Of a stretch of DNA of 64,000 nucleotides, positions 56,337 to 64,000 are shown piece after piece. The translations under genes were made by a program, and so were the position numbers. This DNA is from CAXBBB01 sp963793245 (GTDB lineage Bacteria; Bacteroidota; Rhodothermia; Rhodothermales; BA12), in assembly GCA_963793245.1 (NCBI GenBank), contig CAWBZG010000005.1:620001-684000 (forward strand). Reading direction: 5' to 3'. The notes beneath the pieces are model-generated. The model was not told the origin of the DNA. It worked only from the letters and a program-made list of their open reading frames with translations, and did not search any database. Position 1 is the stretch's first letter; every line of letters starts with the position of its first letter.

Positions 56337-56978
56337 CTACTGAGCGGTCGGGTCAGCAGCTGCTTCGGCAGGATCGAGAACCGCTTCGACCGAATCCGTA
56401 GCGACAGGGGTCACGTCTGGGGCGCCCGCGACTTCGGTCGTGTCCGATGCAGCGGCGGGATCTGGGTCGATAGAGCCGTCGAGTCCTTCGAACATCAGCA
56501 TCGTCGCGATCGCAAGCACAACGGTGACGGCGACGGCGACGAGCAACACGAAGTAATCGCGTTTGCCTGAGTCGACATGGGTCTCGGCTACGGGCTGTTT
56601 GCTGGCGGCTTCGGCGGGAGTCTGGGCGCCCGCCTCGGCGCGCAGTCCGGCATAGCTGGCGTCGGCAACTATAGGGTCGGAGTAGAAATCGGTCGGCTCG
56701 GAGAACGCACCGGCGCCGTACGAGCCAACGCTCGCGACGCGCCAGAAAACGGGGCCGCGCTTTCCGTGCAGCACGTTGCGCACTTCGAGTCCCGTTGCCT
56801 CTACGCGCTCGTCGACGATCAGACGACCAAAATCCTCATCCGGCGACACCTGCACGTCGTACGCCCTCGCGCCCTCGACGGGTTGCCACGACAGCCGAGC
56901 CGCGTCGCCACGGACGGGGGCGGACAAAACGGGGGCGACGAGTTCGGGGGCGGGGAGCGCAGCAGGACGGTGGGCCAT
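56337..56978 (-). CDS. membrane protein with fibronectin-type-III-like domain
   Basis: 213 residues. Residues 12-100 read like one FnIII module: PELVAPVLSAPVRGDAARLSW, GARAYDVQVSPDEDF, RGPVFWRVASVGSYGAGAFSEP. After a linker there is one membrane segment (about 142-164), then an acidic alanine/threonine-rich tail to the end. No signal peptide, so the FnIII part would face the cytoplasm. This is not a usual place for such a domain; partial similarity only. The upstream minus-strand sequence GTTATTTTGCG resembles a -7 box. Confidence 0.65.
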   Translation of the reverse strand: MAHRPAALPAPELVAPVLSAPVRGDAARLSWQPVEGARAYDVQVSPDEDFGRLIVDERVEATGLEVRNVLHGKRGPVFWRVASVGSYGAGAFSEPTDFYSDPIVADASYAGLRAEAGAQTPAEAASKQPVAETHVDSGKRDYFVLLVAVAVTVVLAIATMLMFEGLDGSIDPDPAAASDTTEVAGAPDVTPVATDSVEAVLDPAEAAADPTAQ

Positions 56979-57077
56979 CGGCAGTCGGCGAGGTGAGGAG
57001 CGCGCAAAATAACGGCTCGCTGCACAGGTCGAACGAATGCGCGTCCGGCAGGCGGTGAATTCGGGGCCGAATCCGGC

Positions 57078-58997
57078 TCAGGCCTCGGTCATGCGTTCGA
57101 GTTCGTGGGCAGCGAGTTCGATAAAGTCGCGCTCGGTCACGATGCCGACGAGTTGCTCGTCGCGGACGACGGGCAGGCTACCGATGTTGTGCTTGCGCAT
57201 CAGGCGGATCGCGTCGTGCGTCGTCGCTTCGGGGCCGATGGTGATGGGGTTCGTCGTCATGATGTCGCGGACGGATGCATCGGCGGCGGCGTTCGGTCCG
57301 GCGAAGTGGGCGAGGACGTTGCTGTGCGCGACCAGCCCCAGCAGTTGGTGATGTTCGTCCTCGACGAGTACGTGGCGGATGCGCTGCCACTCCATCACGG
57401 CGGCCACGAGATCGACAGGCTCGTCTTGATGAGCGGTGAACAGGTCGGTCGTCATCACGTGCTCGACGCGGGTGCGACGTGCGCGTTTGGGATAACTCGC
57501 CGATCCGTGCGTCGCCAGCGGCCACGTGTGGACGGGGGCGCCCGACGCCTGGCGGTCGCGCATGGCCGTAACGAGGGCAGCCAGGCATTCAGAGCGCGAC
57601 GCACGCGAGTTGGATGCGCGCAGGGCGGCCAGCGAGTCGAGTTGCCAGCGCGCGCCGTTGCGTCCCGACTTGACGCGGGAGCGAATGATGCCTAGATAGC
57701 GCGCGCTGTCGGCGTGGTCGATGCCGGACGCGTCCAGGCCGGTGCGGGCGAGCGGAAGCAAGTGGTCGAGGATGAGTTCGGTAGCCGACATGCGAGAACC
57801 GTCGAGCCAGCACAGTTCGGCGCCCAGTCCCTCGCGAGCGGCGCGGAAGAAGTTGCTCTTGACTTCGTCGAAGTGGAGACGCGGACGCACATCGCCAAAA
57901 CGCTCGACCAACCCGCTGACCAGCCCAAACCAGAACGCGGCATTGGCCACCTCGTCGGCGACGGTCGGCCCGGCGGGGAGGATGCGGTTCTCGATACGCA
58001 ACGTCGGCTGCCCTCCCGATACGCCGTAGACGGGGCGATTCCATCGATACACGGTGCCGTTGTGGAGCGAGAGCGCACGCATCGACGGCACATCGCCGCG
58101 CGCGAGGACGTCGAATGGGTTCTCGGTCTCGCCTTGGGGCGTCAGGATGACGCGGAAGCGGGCGATGTCTTCGCGGTAGATTTCGGTCACGCTATCGCGC
58201 ACCCAGTCCGACCCGAAGTGGACGCGCGGGCTGAGTTCGCGCAGGTGCAGGTGGCTCGTCCGCGTGTCGACGGCCTGCTGAAACAGGGCGATGCGGGTCT
58301 CGTGCCACAGCCGCCGACCAAACAGCAGCGGACTATTCGCCGCCGCCGCCAAGACCGGAGCCGCCACCAACTGAGCGGCATTGTAGTACTGAGGAAACGC
58401 CTGCGGGTCGACCTGGAAATGCGTCTGAAACGAGGTATTGCAACCTTCGAGCAGGACACCGTGGTGCCGCAAATACAGTTCGTCGGCTCCGCGGATCTGA
58501 ATAAAGCCTTCGTCGCCGCGCAGGTTTTGGATCGCCTCATCGATGGCGAAGTAGCGCGGCTCGGGCGTAACGGCGTCGCGCGTGATGTCGGACAGCGTGA
58601 GCGTCGGCAGGATGCCGGTCATAACGACGTTGGCGCCTTCTGCCCGCACGGTTTCCTGCACGATGCCGAGCAGATCGGACAGTCGGCTTTCGAGCGTACT
58701 CAATGCTCTGTCGCCCCACAGGATCGGATCCGTGCCAAACTCGACCGAGAAGCGCGTGATCTCGCTGACAATCTCAGGGTGCGCTTTGCGCGCCAACACC
58801 GCCTGGATGATCGGAGCAGCCTGCTCGTTGGCGTCGACCATCGCCAGTTCCTGTTCGGCGCCGATGTGCGGCTGTCCGCTCGCGAACCGTCCGTCGGCGA
58901 GCATGCGATCAAAGGCGCGCACTTCGCGCAGCAGTTGCCGAGTGAAGGCCCGCAGTTCGGAGGTCGAATGGGCGTTCTGGACGTTCGGGTCTCCCAT
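57078..58997 (-). CDS. GCS2-type (glutamate-cysteine ligase-like) enzyme fused to two CBS domains
   Basis: 639 residues. Residues 1 to about 480 are a carboxylate-amine ligase-like GCS2 domain: GAEQELAMVDANEQAAPI (the GAExE catalytic loop), EFGTDPILWGDRAL, VMTGILPTL, FQTHFQVDPQAF, RTSHLHLRELSPRVHFG, RIENRILPAGPTVADEV. The last 130 residues hold two CBS domains (about 508-565 and 570-635), with VEHVMTTDLFTAHQDEP, HVLVEDEHHQLLGLV, ASVRDIMTTNPITIGPEA and IGSLPVVRDEQLVGIVTERDF. GCS2 enzymes join Glu to Cys or another amine with ATP; CBS pairs bind adenine nucleotides and could make this energy-responsive. Confidence 0.85.
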   Translation of the reverse strand: MGDPNVQNAHSTSELRAFTRQLLREVRAFDRMLADGRFASGQPHIGAEQELAMVDANEQAAPIIQAVLARKAHPEIVSEITRFSVEFGTDPILWGDRALSTLESRLSDLLGIVQETVRAEGANVVMTGILPTLTLSDITRDAVTPEPRYFAIDEAIQNLRGDEGFIQIRGADELYLRHHGVLLEGCNTSFQTHFQVDPQAFPQYYNAAQLVAAPVLAAAANSPLLFGRRLWHETRIALFQQAVDTRTSHLHLRELSPRVHFGSDWVRDSVTEIYREDIARFRVILTPQGETENPFDVLARGDVPSMRALSLHNGTVYRWNRPVYGVSGGQPTLRIENRILPAGPTVADEVANAAFWFGLVSGLVERFGDVRPRLHFDEVKSNFFRAAREGLGAELCWLDGSRMSATELILDHLLPLARTGLDASGIDHADSARYLGIIRSRVKSGRNGARWQLDSLAALRASNSRASRSECLAALVTAMRDRQASGAPVHTWPLATHGSASYPKRARRTRVEHVMTTDLFTAHQDEPVDLVAAVMEWQRIRHVLVEDEHHQLLGLVAHSNVLAHFAGPNAAADASVRDIMTTNPITIGPEATTHDAIRLMRKHNIGSLPVVRDEQLVGIVTERDFIELAAHELERMTEA

Positions 58998-59052
58998 ACG
59001 TTCGGGTGTGGAGGCGACTCAGCCGAGCCGGGTTAGGGGAATAGAATACCGA

Positions 59053-59523
59053 TCAGCCGACGACCGGGCCGCCGATGTGGAGCGAAGCGGTCAGAGCAGG
59101 CGCCGATTGCGCCGGGTCGAGTAGGCGTTCGGCATAGGGCAACAGCGTCCGCTCGCTGACCAATCCGACCAACCGCCCCTCGTCTACGACCGGCAGCGAC
59201 CCGATGCGATGGCGCGCCATCCGGCGGACGGCGTCGGCCAGCGGCGTATCGGGGGCCGTCACGATGGGATCGCTCAACAAGAAGGAGACGATGGGGTCGT
59301 CGCCGTCCTCCCCCTCAAGCTTCGCCATGTGCCGTAAAAGCCTCAATCGGTCGACCAGCCCTAAAAGAGATTGGTTTTTGTCCGATACCAGTACATGACG
59401 CCACTCGTTCGACACCATGCGGGCTGCGACGTCACTCGCTCGTGCGTCGGCGGAAACGGTGGGGAGATCGACGCGCATCACGTCGCGGACGTAAAGCGCG
59501 TCACCGGCGGGAGCATCAGTCAT
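59053..59523 (-). CDS. stand-alone CBS-domain pair protein
   Basis: 156 residues with two CBS domains (about 10-70 and 78-140): VRDVMRVDLPTVSADARASDVAARM, RHVLVSDKNQSLLGLVDRL, and IVSFLLSDPIVTAPDTPLADAVRRMARHRIGSLPVVDEGRLVGLVSERTL. No catalytic domain. It lies 55 bases upstream of the GCS2-CBS gene on the same strand. Its CBS pair closely resembles the fused one, so it is probably a duplicated regulatory partner. Binds AMP/ADP-type ligands in most homologues. Confidence 0.88.
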   Translation of the reverse strand: MTDAPAGDALYVRDVMRVDLPTVSADARASDVAARMVSNEWRHVLVSDKNQSLLGLVDRLRLLRHMAKLEGEDGDDPIVSFLLSDPIVTAPDTPLADAVRRMARHRIGSLPVVDEGRLVGLVSERTLLPYAERLLDPAQSAPALTASLHIGGPVVG

Positions 59524-59549
59524 AACGCTGCGTTAATTTAGGAGATCAT

Positions 59550-60797
59550 ATGAACAGCCACCACGCCGTGACGTTTCCCACCACCTCGTCTACTCCCCGT
59601 CGCCGTCAGCGCCGTCGGCTCACAACGTCGTACGTCTGGGCGTTTTTCGGAGCGATGATAGCGCTCGTCGTCGCCTTCTTCGCCTCGCCCGTGCACGCGC
59701 AACGCGATGCCAGTGCGAGCCTCGCTCAATATGCGCGCGCCCTGACGCAAGCGCAGGCGGGCGATCACGACGGTGCGTTGGAAGCCTACGACGAACTCGC
59801 GTCGACCTTGACAGGAAGCGCTTCCGCCGACGTGTACGCCGCATCCGCGATGAGTCGACGCGCACTGGGGGATCTGCCGGGGGCACGGAGCGACGCCGAG
59901 TCTGCCTCCAACCTCTCCACATCGCCACGTTACCAAGCACTGTCGGCTGAGCTTGCGATGGAGGCCGGAGCGTTTACCGACGCCGAGTTGAGCTACGAAC
60001 TGGCGCTCCAAGCCGATGCGACCTACGCCCCTGCCCTCTCTGGACTAGCCGAACTCTACAACCGCCTGGCCCGCTACGACGTGGCCGCCCGAACGCTTGC
60101 CCGTCTCCCCAACCCGACCGACGACGACCTGACGCGCACGCTCGACCTCGCCGAACGCGCCGGAGACATGGGCCTTGCTGCCCAGGTGCTCGACCGCTTG
60201 CTCGTGCTCCGTCCGTACGACTCGGGGCTGTGGGTGCGCAAAGGGCAGTCGCTCGCGCGGCAAGACGACGAGTTGGCGCAGGATGCTTTCGCTCGTGCGC
60301 TCGCCCTCGACCCGGACAACCGCGAAGCCCGAGCCGCACTGAGTGCCACCACGATGGAGACGTCGTCCTCCCTGTTGCCGTCGACGCCCGCACGTCAGGC
60401 TGCCTGGTCCGGTGCGCTCGACGCCGCCGCGCTGCAAGCCGAGGCCGACGCTAACGCACGCGACGCCGATGCCTGGGGCGTTGCTGCTATGGCGTGGATG
60501 GAAATGGGGGACGATGCCCGCGCCGCACGCGCCCTCGACGACGGACTGCTCTTCTTCCCCGGCAACGTGCGACTCCACCTCGCCCAAGCGTACCTCGCCG
60601 CATTAGCCGGAAACGACCCTACATCTGCGCTCACGCAAGCCGAATCGGAAGCCGATGCCACAACATCGCGCGCAGTCGAGCAAGCAGCCGCCCTCATACG
60701 CGGCGACGCAGTCGAGACAGGTGCGGCACTCGTACGCGCGTTTCTGGTGCCTGCCCAAGGCAGCGCGCTCTATCTCCGGCTGACGAATCGGCAATAA
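59550..60797 (+). CDS. exported TPR-repeat protein
   Basis: 415 residues. The start ATG at 59550 is preceded by AGGAG (59540-59544) at 5-base spacing. This is a real Shine-Dalgarno site, unlike almost all other genes here. An arginine-rich N-region and a membrane/signal segment (residues 27-49, ending FFASPVHAQR) are followed by TPR helices to the end: YARALTQAQAGDHDGALEAY, ELSYELALQADATYAPALSGLAELYNRLARYDVA, LVLRPYDSGLWVRKGQSLARQ, FARALALDPDNREARAAL. It is a periplasmic scaffold, partner unknown. Divergent from the CBS gene. Confidence 0.83.
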   Translation: MNSHHAVTFPTTSSTPRRRQRRRLTTSYVWAFFGAMIALVVAFFASPVHAQRDASASLAQYARALTQAQAGDHDGALEAYDELASTLTGSASADVYAASAMSRRALGDLPGARSDAESASNLSTSPRYQALSAELAMEAGAFTDAELSYELALQADATYAPALSGLAELYNRLARYDVAARTLARLPNPTDDDLTRTLDLAERAGDMGLAAQVLDRLLVLRPYDSGLWVRKGQSLARQDDELAQDAFARALALDPDNREARAALSATTMETSSSLLPSTPARQAAWSGALDAAALQAEADANARDADAWGVAAMAWMEMGDDARAARALDDGLLFFPGNVRLHLAQAYLAALAGNDPTSALTQAESEADATTSRAVEQAAALIRGDAVETGAALVRAFLVPAQGSALYLRLTNRQ

Positions 60798-60877
60798 CCG
60801 CCCATACGTGATCGTGGCGTGATCTGAAACGAGGCGACGCGGCGTTCCTTGACGAGACGCTGCACTTCCGGCCCCTC

Positions 60878-61537
60878 ATGCACACCGCCACTTCTGACAC
60901 GACGCGCTCGCGCTCGCTCTTCATCGCCGCCGAAGCGCTGGGGTGGACGATCAGTCCGCTGGTGATGCCGATCGTCGGCGCGACAGTGGCCGCCCATGCG
61001 CTAGGGGCTTCGTCTCAGACGACACTGTGGATCGGCATCGCGACGCTCGTCGGAACGGGCCTGCTGCCCCTCGCCTACATCGTCCACCTGATGCGGACAG
61101 GCGATGTGGACACGCTCGACGTGCGCGAGCGGACGAGCCGGGTGCGCCCGATTCTGTTTTCGGCGGCGTGTATGTCGGCACAGGCCGCATTACTGTCGTG
61201 GCTGCTCCCTGCTGACCTGTCGCTCGTCGCAGATCTGGCGTGGATGCAGGTCGTCAACCTGCTGCTGCTGCTGTCGATCACGCTGTTTTGGAAGGTATCG
61301 TTTCACCTATCGGCCCTGGCGAGCGTCGCCGGAGCCATCGCCGGACTGATGCTGTTCGCGCCGCTTGATCGTCCGATCTCGCCCTTGCTGCTGAGCGTAT
61401 TGCTCGGGTTGATTCCGCTGCTGGCGTGGGCGCGCGTGTACGTCGGTGCGCATACGTGGCGGCAGACGATGGCCGGAACGCTGTTCGGGCTGGTACTACT
61501 GCCGCTCGAAGTGGCGCTGCTCGTGGCGCTGAGGTAA
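60878..61537 (+). CDS. PAP2-like integral membrane protein
   Basis: 219 residues, six hydrophobic segments. Partial matches to the three PAP2 phosphatase motifs: RTSRVRP (KxxxxxxRP-like), KVSFHLSAL (S-x-H-like) and ARVYVGAHTWRQTMAG (SRx5HxxxD-like with the final Asp replaced by Gln). This pattern suggests a degenerate or non-hydrolytic relative of undecaprenyl/phosphatidate phosphatases. Activity is doubtful. Apart from its place downstream of the TPR gene and upstream of the TonB receptor, there is no functional context. Confidence 0.6.
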   Translation: MHTATSDTTRSRSLFIAAEALGWTISPLVMPIVGATVAAHALGASSQTTLWIGIATLVGTGLLPLAYIVHLMRTGDVDTLDVRERTSRVRPILFSAACMSAQAALLSWLLPADLSLVADLAWMQVVNLLLLLSITLFWKVSFHLSALASVAGAIAGLMLFAPLDRPISPLLLSVLLGLIPLLAWARVYVGAHTWRQTMAGTLFGLVLLPLEVALLVALR

Positions 61538-61709
61538 AGCGGTAGCAGTACCGACACCTCTCGGCGCACCGATTCACCCACCGACGGCGACGCTTCACGA
61601 AACGAAGAGGTAAGACGCGAAGTCGATTGCCTAGATTGTTCACCCTCTTCTCTGCACGCCCTCGCCTATCGCGCTCGTTACGGTCTCCTTCGCTTTCTGT
61701 CCGTCCGCC

Positions 61710-64000
61710 ATGCGCGTATCCGCACTTTTTCTCCTCGGCCTGTTCGCCCTATTGCCTGCGAGCGCGCAGAACTGGGGCACGATTGTAGGCCGCGTCGTCG
61801 CCGACAGCGATGGCGAGACGATTCCCGGTGCGACGGTTGTGATCCAAGGCACTAACTACGGTACCGCAGCACTGCCCAACGGCACGTTCGAGATGCGCGC
61901 TCCCGCTGGGCGCTACCTGATGCGCGTGTCGGCCATCGGCTACATCACGCTCTTCGACAGCGTGACAGTCCGGCGCGACGAGCAGACGGCGTTTTCGGTC
62001 CGGCTCGCATCGGCGATTTTGGACAACGACGGCGTCACGGTCCGCGCCGAGGCGACGGGCGCGGGCGTGTTCACTATCGACCCCAAGGACATTCAGAACA
62101 TCCCAGGTCCGTTTCGGACGCCGTTCCACGCCATTCGTGTGTTGCCCGGCGTCGCGGGAAATAACGAGTTGTCGAACCAATTCTCCGTCCGTGGCGGTGG
62201 GCTGAACGAAAACCTGATCTTTCTCAACGGCTACGAAGTCTACCTGCCGTTCCGCCCGCGGCAAGGCGAACAAGAGGGACTGGGCATCCTCAACCCCGAC
62301 CTCACCGAGAGCCTGACGCTCTACACCGGCGGATTCCCCGCACGCTACGGCGGACGCCTGTCGTCGGCGCTCGACGTGCAATACGCGCGTCCCATCGACG
62401 AACCGATTGGCGGCTCCGCTACACTATCGACGCTCGACGCGGCGGGCATGCTGAGGGCGAGCGCGATGAACGGCAAACTGGGCTGGATCGTCGGTGCGCG
62501 GCGAGCGCAGGCGGCTCGGCTGTTCGGCGGACAGGATCTGGACGGACAATTCGACCCCGAGTACGTCGACGTGCAGGGAGCCGCGGCGTATCAGATCGCG
62601 CCGGGCCACGAAGTCGAGGCAACCGGCCTGTGGCTGCGTCACCGCTTTAACCTGACGCCGACTTCGCGCATCACCTATACCGGCGTCATCAGCCAGGACC
62701 CGACACAGGCCGCGACGGACTTCCAGAGCATCTTTTCGCGCTTCAACGGCAGCGAGGAGAGCGGCTACACGACGGCGTTCGGCGGATTGCGGTTCAAGAA
62801 CGCGTTGAGCAGCAAACTCCAGGTCGAGCACGACGTCAGCCTGTTCGACACCGACGAGTTCGAGGAGCGCGACATTATCGGCCAAGCCCGGTTGAGCCAG
62901 GTCGATCCCGGATCGGGCGAGGGCGTCCCTATCGGCGATGGCGAACAGGTCGATCAGGCAGACAACCGCATCCGCGTCACCAGCCTGACCGGACAAGGCC
63001 GCTACCGACTGCTCGCCGGAACGCACGCCGTCGAAGCCGGATGGATCGCCCGCCGCTTCCGCTTCGACGACCAGATCAACGAACTCGCCGAGCGACGCGC
63101 GCTCGATCCGATTACCGGAGAGCCAGACACGCTCGTCATCCGCGACATCGACGACGCGCTGACGGTCGACACCGAGCAGATCGGCGGCTACGTGCAAGAC
63201 AGCTTCGGCCTACTCCCCGGCGACCGGCTCGTCGCCACCGTCGGCCTGCGCGCCGACTACTTCGGCTTTACCGACGAACTCACCTTCTCACCGCGCCTGT
63301 CGGCCCGTTATCAGCACACGCTCACGACGACCTACAACGTCGCTGTCGGTGTGTACCACCAGACGCCGACGTATCAGGAGCTTCGCGGCGAGCGCCAGGC
63401 GATCTCCGGGCCGGGCGGAACGATTGCCAGCGCCCTCAACCGCGACCTGAAGAGCCAACGCGCGGTCCAACTCGTCGTCGGCGGAGAGCGGTTCTTCGAA
63501 AGTCGTCGCCTCTACCTGCGCGCAGAGGGCTATTACAAGCAGCTTTCGAACGTGATCTCGTACGACTTCAACAACAGCCAGGTGCGCTACGCAGGCGAAA
63601 ACGACGCCGAAGGACGCATCTACGGCTTCGACGTGCAGTTGCGTGGTGAGATGGTGCCCGGACTCGAAAGCTGGTTCAACTACGGCTATCTCGTCGCTCA
63701 GGAAGACATCAAACCCGAGTTCGAGGACGCCTTCACGAGCGGGATCCTTCGCCGCCCGACCGATCAGCGCCACACGTTCTCGCTCTTCGTGCAAGACTAC
63801 ATCCCCGGCGATCAAAGCTGGAAGCTGCACACGCGCATCCTGTTCGGCAGCGGCTACCCGTTCACGCCGCTCAACCCCGGACGCCAGATCGGAGAGACCA
63901 GCTATCCCATTCCCGCCGAGCGCAACAGCTTCAGCTACCCCGAATACCGCCGGATGGACCTGGGCGTGACCAAGGAAATCGTCTTCGGCAACCCCGCCGA
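61710..64000 (+). CDS. TonB-dependent outer-membrane receptor with N-terminal CarboxypepD_reg domain (5' part)
   Basis: The window ends within the gene; 763 complete codons are visible, and the barrel continues. Signal peptide 1-20 (MRVSALFLLGLFALLPASAQ). Residues about 22-110 form a CarboxypepD_reg domain: GTIVGRVVADSDGETIPGATVV, GTNYGTAALPNGTFEM, LMRVSAIGYITL. Then the plug (about 125-235: NIPGPFRTPFHAIRVLPGV, SVRGGGLNENLIFLNGYEVY, LYTGGFPARYGGRLSSALDV), and barrel strands from there. It imports a large or scarce substrate using TonB energy. The substrate is unknown; no surface lipoprotein partner is visible. The frame is intact throughout. Confidence 0.93.
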   Translation, partial: MRVSALFLLGLFALLPASAQNWGTIVGRVVADSDGETIPGATVVIQGTNYGTAALPNGTFEMRAPAGRYLMRVSAIGYITLFDSVTVRRDEQTAFSVRLASAILDNDGVTVRAEATGAGVFTIDPKDIQNIPGPFRTPFHAIRVLPGVAGNNELSNQFSVRGGGLNENLIFLNGYEVYLPFRPRQGEQEGLGILNPDLTESLTLYTGGFPARYGGRLSSALDVQYARPIDEPIGGSATLSTLDAAGMLRASAMNGKLGWIVGARRAQAARLFGGQDLDGQFDPEYVDVQGAAAYQIAPGHEVEATGLWLRHRFNLTPTSRITYTGVISQDPTQAATDFQSIFSRFNGSEESGYTTAFGGLRFKNALSSKLQVEHDVSLFDTDEFEERDIIGQARLSQVDPGSGEGVPIGDGEQVDQADNRIRVTSLTGQGRYRLLAGTHAVEAGWIARRFRFDDQINELAERRALDPITGEPDTLVIRDIDDALTVDTEQIGGYVQDSFGLLPGDRLVATVGLRADYFGFTDELTFSPRLSARYQHTLTTTYNVAVGVYHQTPTYQELRGERQAISGPGGTIASALNRDLKSQRAVQLVVGGERFFESRRLYLRAEGYYKQLSNVISYDFNNSQVRYAGENDAEGRIYGFDVQLRGEMVPGLESWFNYGYLVAQEDIKPEFEDAFTSGILRRPTDQRHTFSLFVQDYIPGDQSWKLHTRILFGSGYPFTPLNPGRQIGETSYPIPAERNSFSYPEYRRMDLGVTKEIVFGNPA

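Overview
The window looks like chromosomal DNA of a high-GC member of the Bacteroidota/Rhodothermota lineage (Rhodothermales-like). Four things support this. Most start codons follow pyrimidine-rich leaders ending in CC before ATG, with hardly any Shine-Dalgarno sequence, although the 16S 3' end still carries the anti-SD. Several genes have TAnnTTTG-like -7 boxes. The proteome contains typical Bacteroidota families (carboxypeptidase-regulatory-domain lipoproteins, a TonB receptor with that domain, MacB/FtsX permeases, M1-like lipoprotein peptidases). Reading frames are dense and GC-rich, with many ATGA or GTGA overlaps. The genus cannot be named from sequence reading alone.

Layout. 1-2 kb: end of an alpha-glucan phosphorylase and a small exported protein. 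2-7.3 kb (minus): pyruvate dehydrogenase operon pdhA-pdhB-pdhC, with two REP-like hairpin repeats between the genes, then a metallophosphoesterase and a HAD phosphatase. 7.5-16 kb (plus): polyprenol-phosphate glycosyltransferase, sugar transferase, NADP isocitrate dehydrogenase, a WDC-motif small protein, lipoprotein, Smr protein, class-I amidotransferase-like hydrolase, lytic-transglycosylase-like protein, outer-membrane-type protein and a VOC protein. 16-26.8 kb (minus): GntR regulator, thiL, anmK, TPR protein, processive GT2; then a run fliI - two WDC-motif proteins - pdxH - GNAT - aldo/keto reductase. 27-33 kb: three tandem paralogous lipoproteins, HMG-CoA lyase, M1-like peptidase and a membrane protein. 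33-37 kb (minus): trxB, trxA, purL. 37.1-42.7 kb (minus): a complete rRNA operon (16S, tRNA-Ile, tRNA-Ala, 23S, 5S) with tandem promoters, boxA elements, RNase III stems and a terminator. 42.9-50.6 kb: PASTA protein, pyrR, CPBP protease, proline dehydrogenase, a Cys/Met-metabolism PLP enzyme, a PAS histidine kinase and a DUF429 protein. 50.7-56 kb: a FtsX-type permease between two carboxypeptidase-regulatory lipoproteins, then a comM-like ATPase. 56-64 kb: an FnIII-like membrane protein, a GCS2-CBS fusion next to a CBS protein, a TPR protein, a PAP2-like membrane protein and the 5' part of a TonB-dependent receptor.

The most unusual property is that five otherwise well-formed genes each carry one apparent single-base frame disruption (pdhC end, sugar transferase start, aldo/keto reductase, both carboxypeptidase-regulatory lipoproteins). 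The mixture of gained and lost bases fits sequencing indels better than one biological mechanism, but real decay cannot be excluded. No mobile element, prophage, CRISPR array or recognised defence system was seen. The best candidates for undescribed biology are the WDC-motif small-protein family (three copies), the tandem lipoprotein cassette, the lipoprotein-permease-lipoprotein cluster and the GCS2-CBS/CBS pair.
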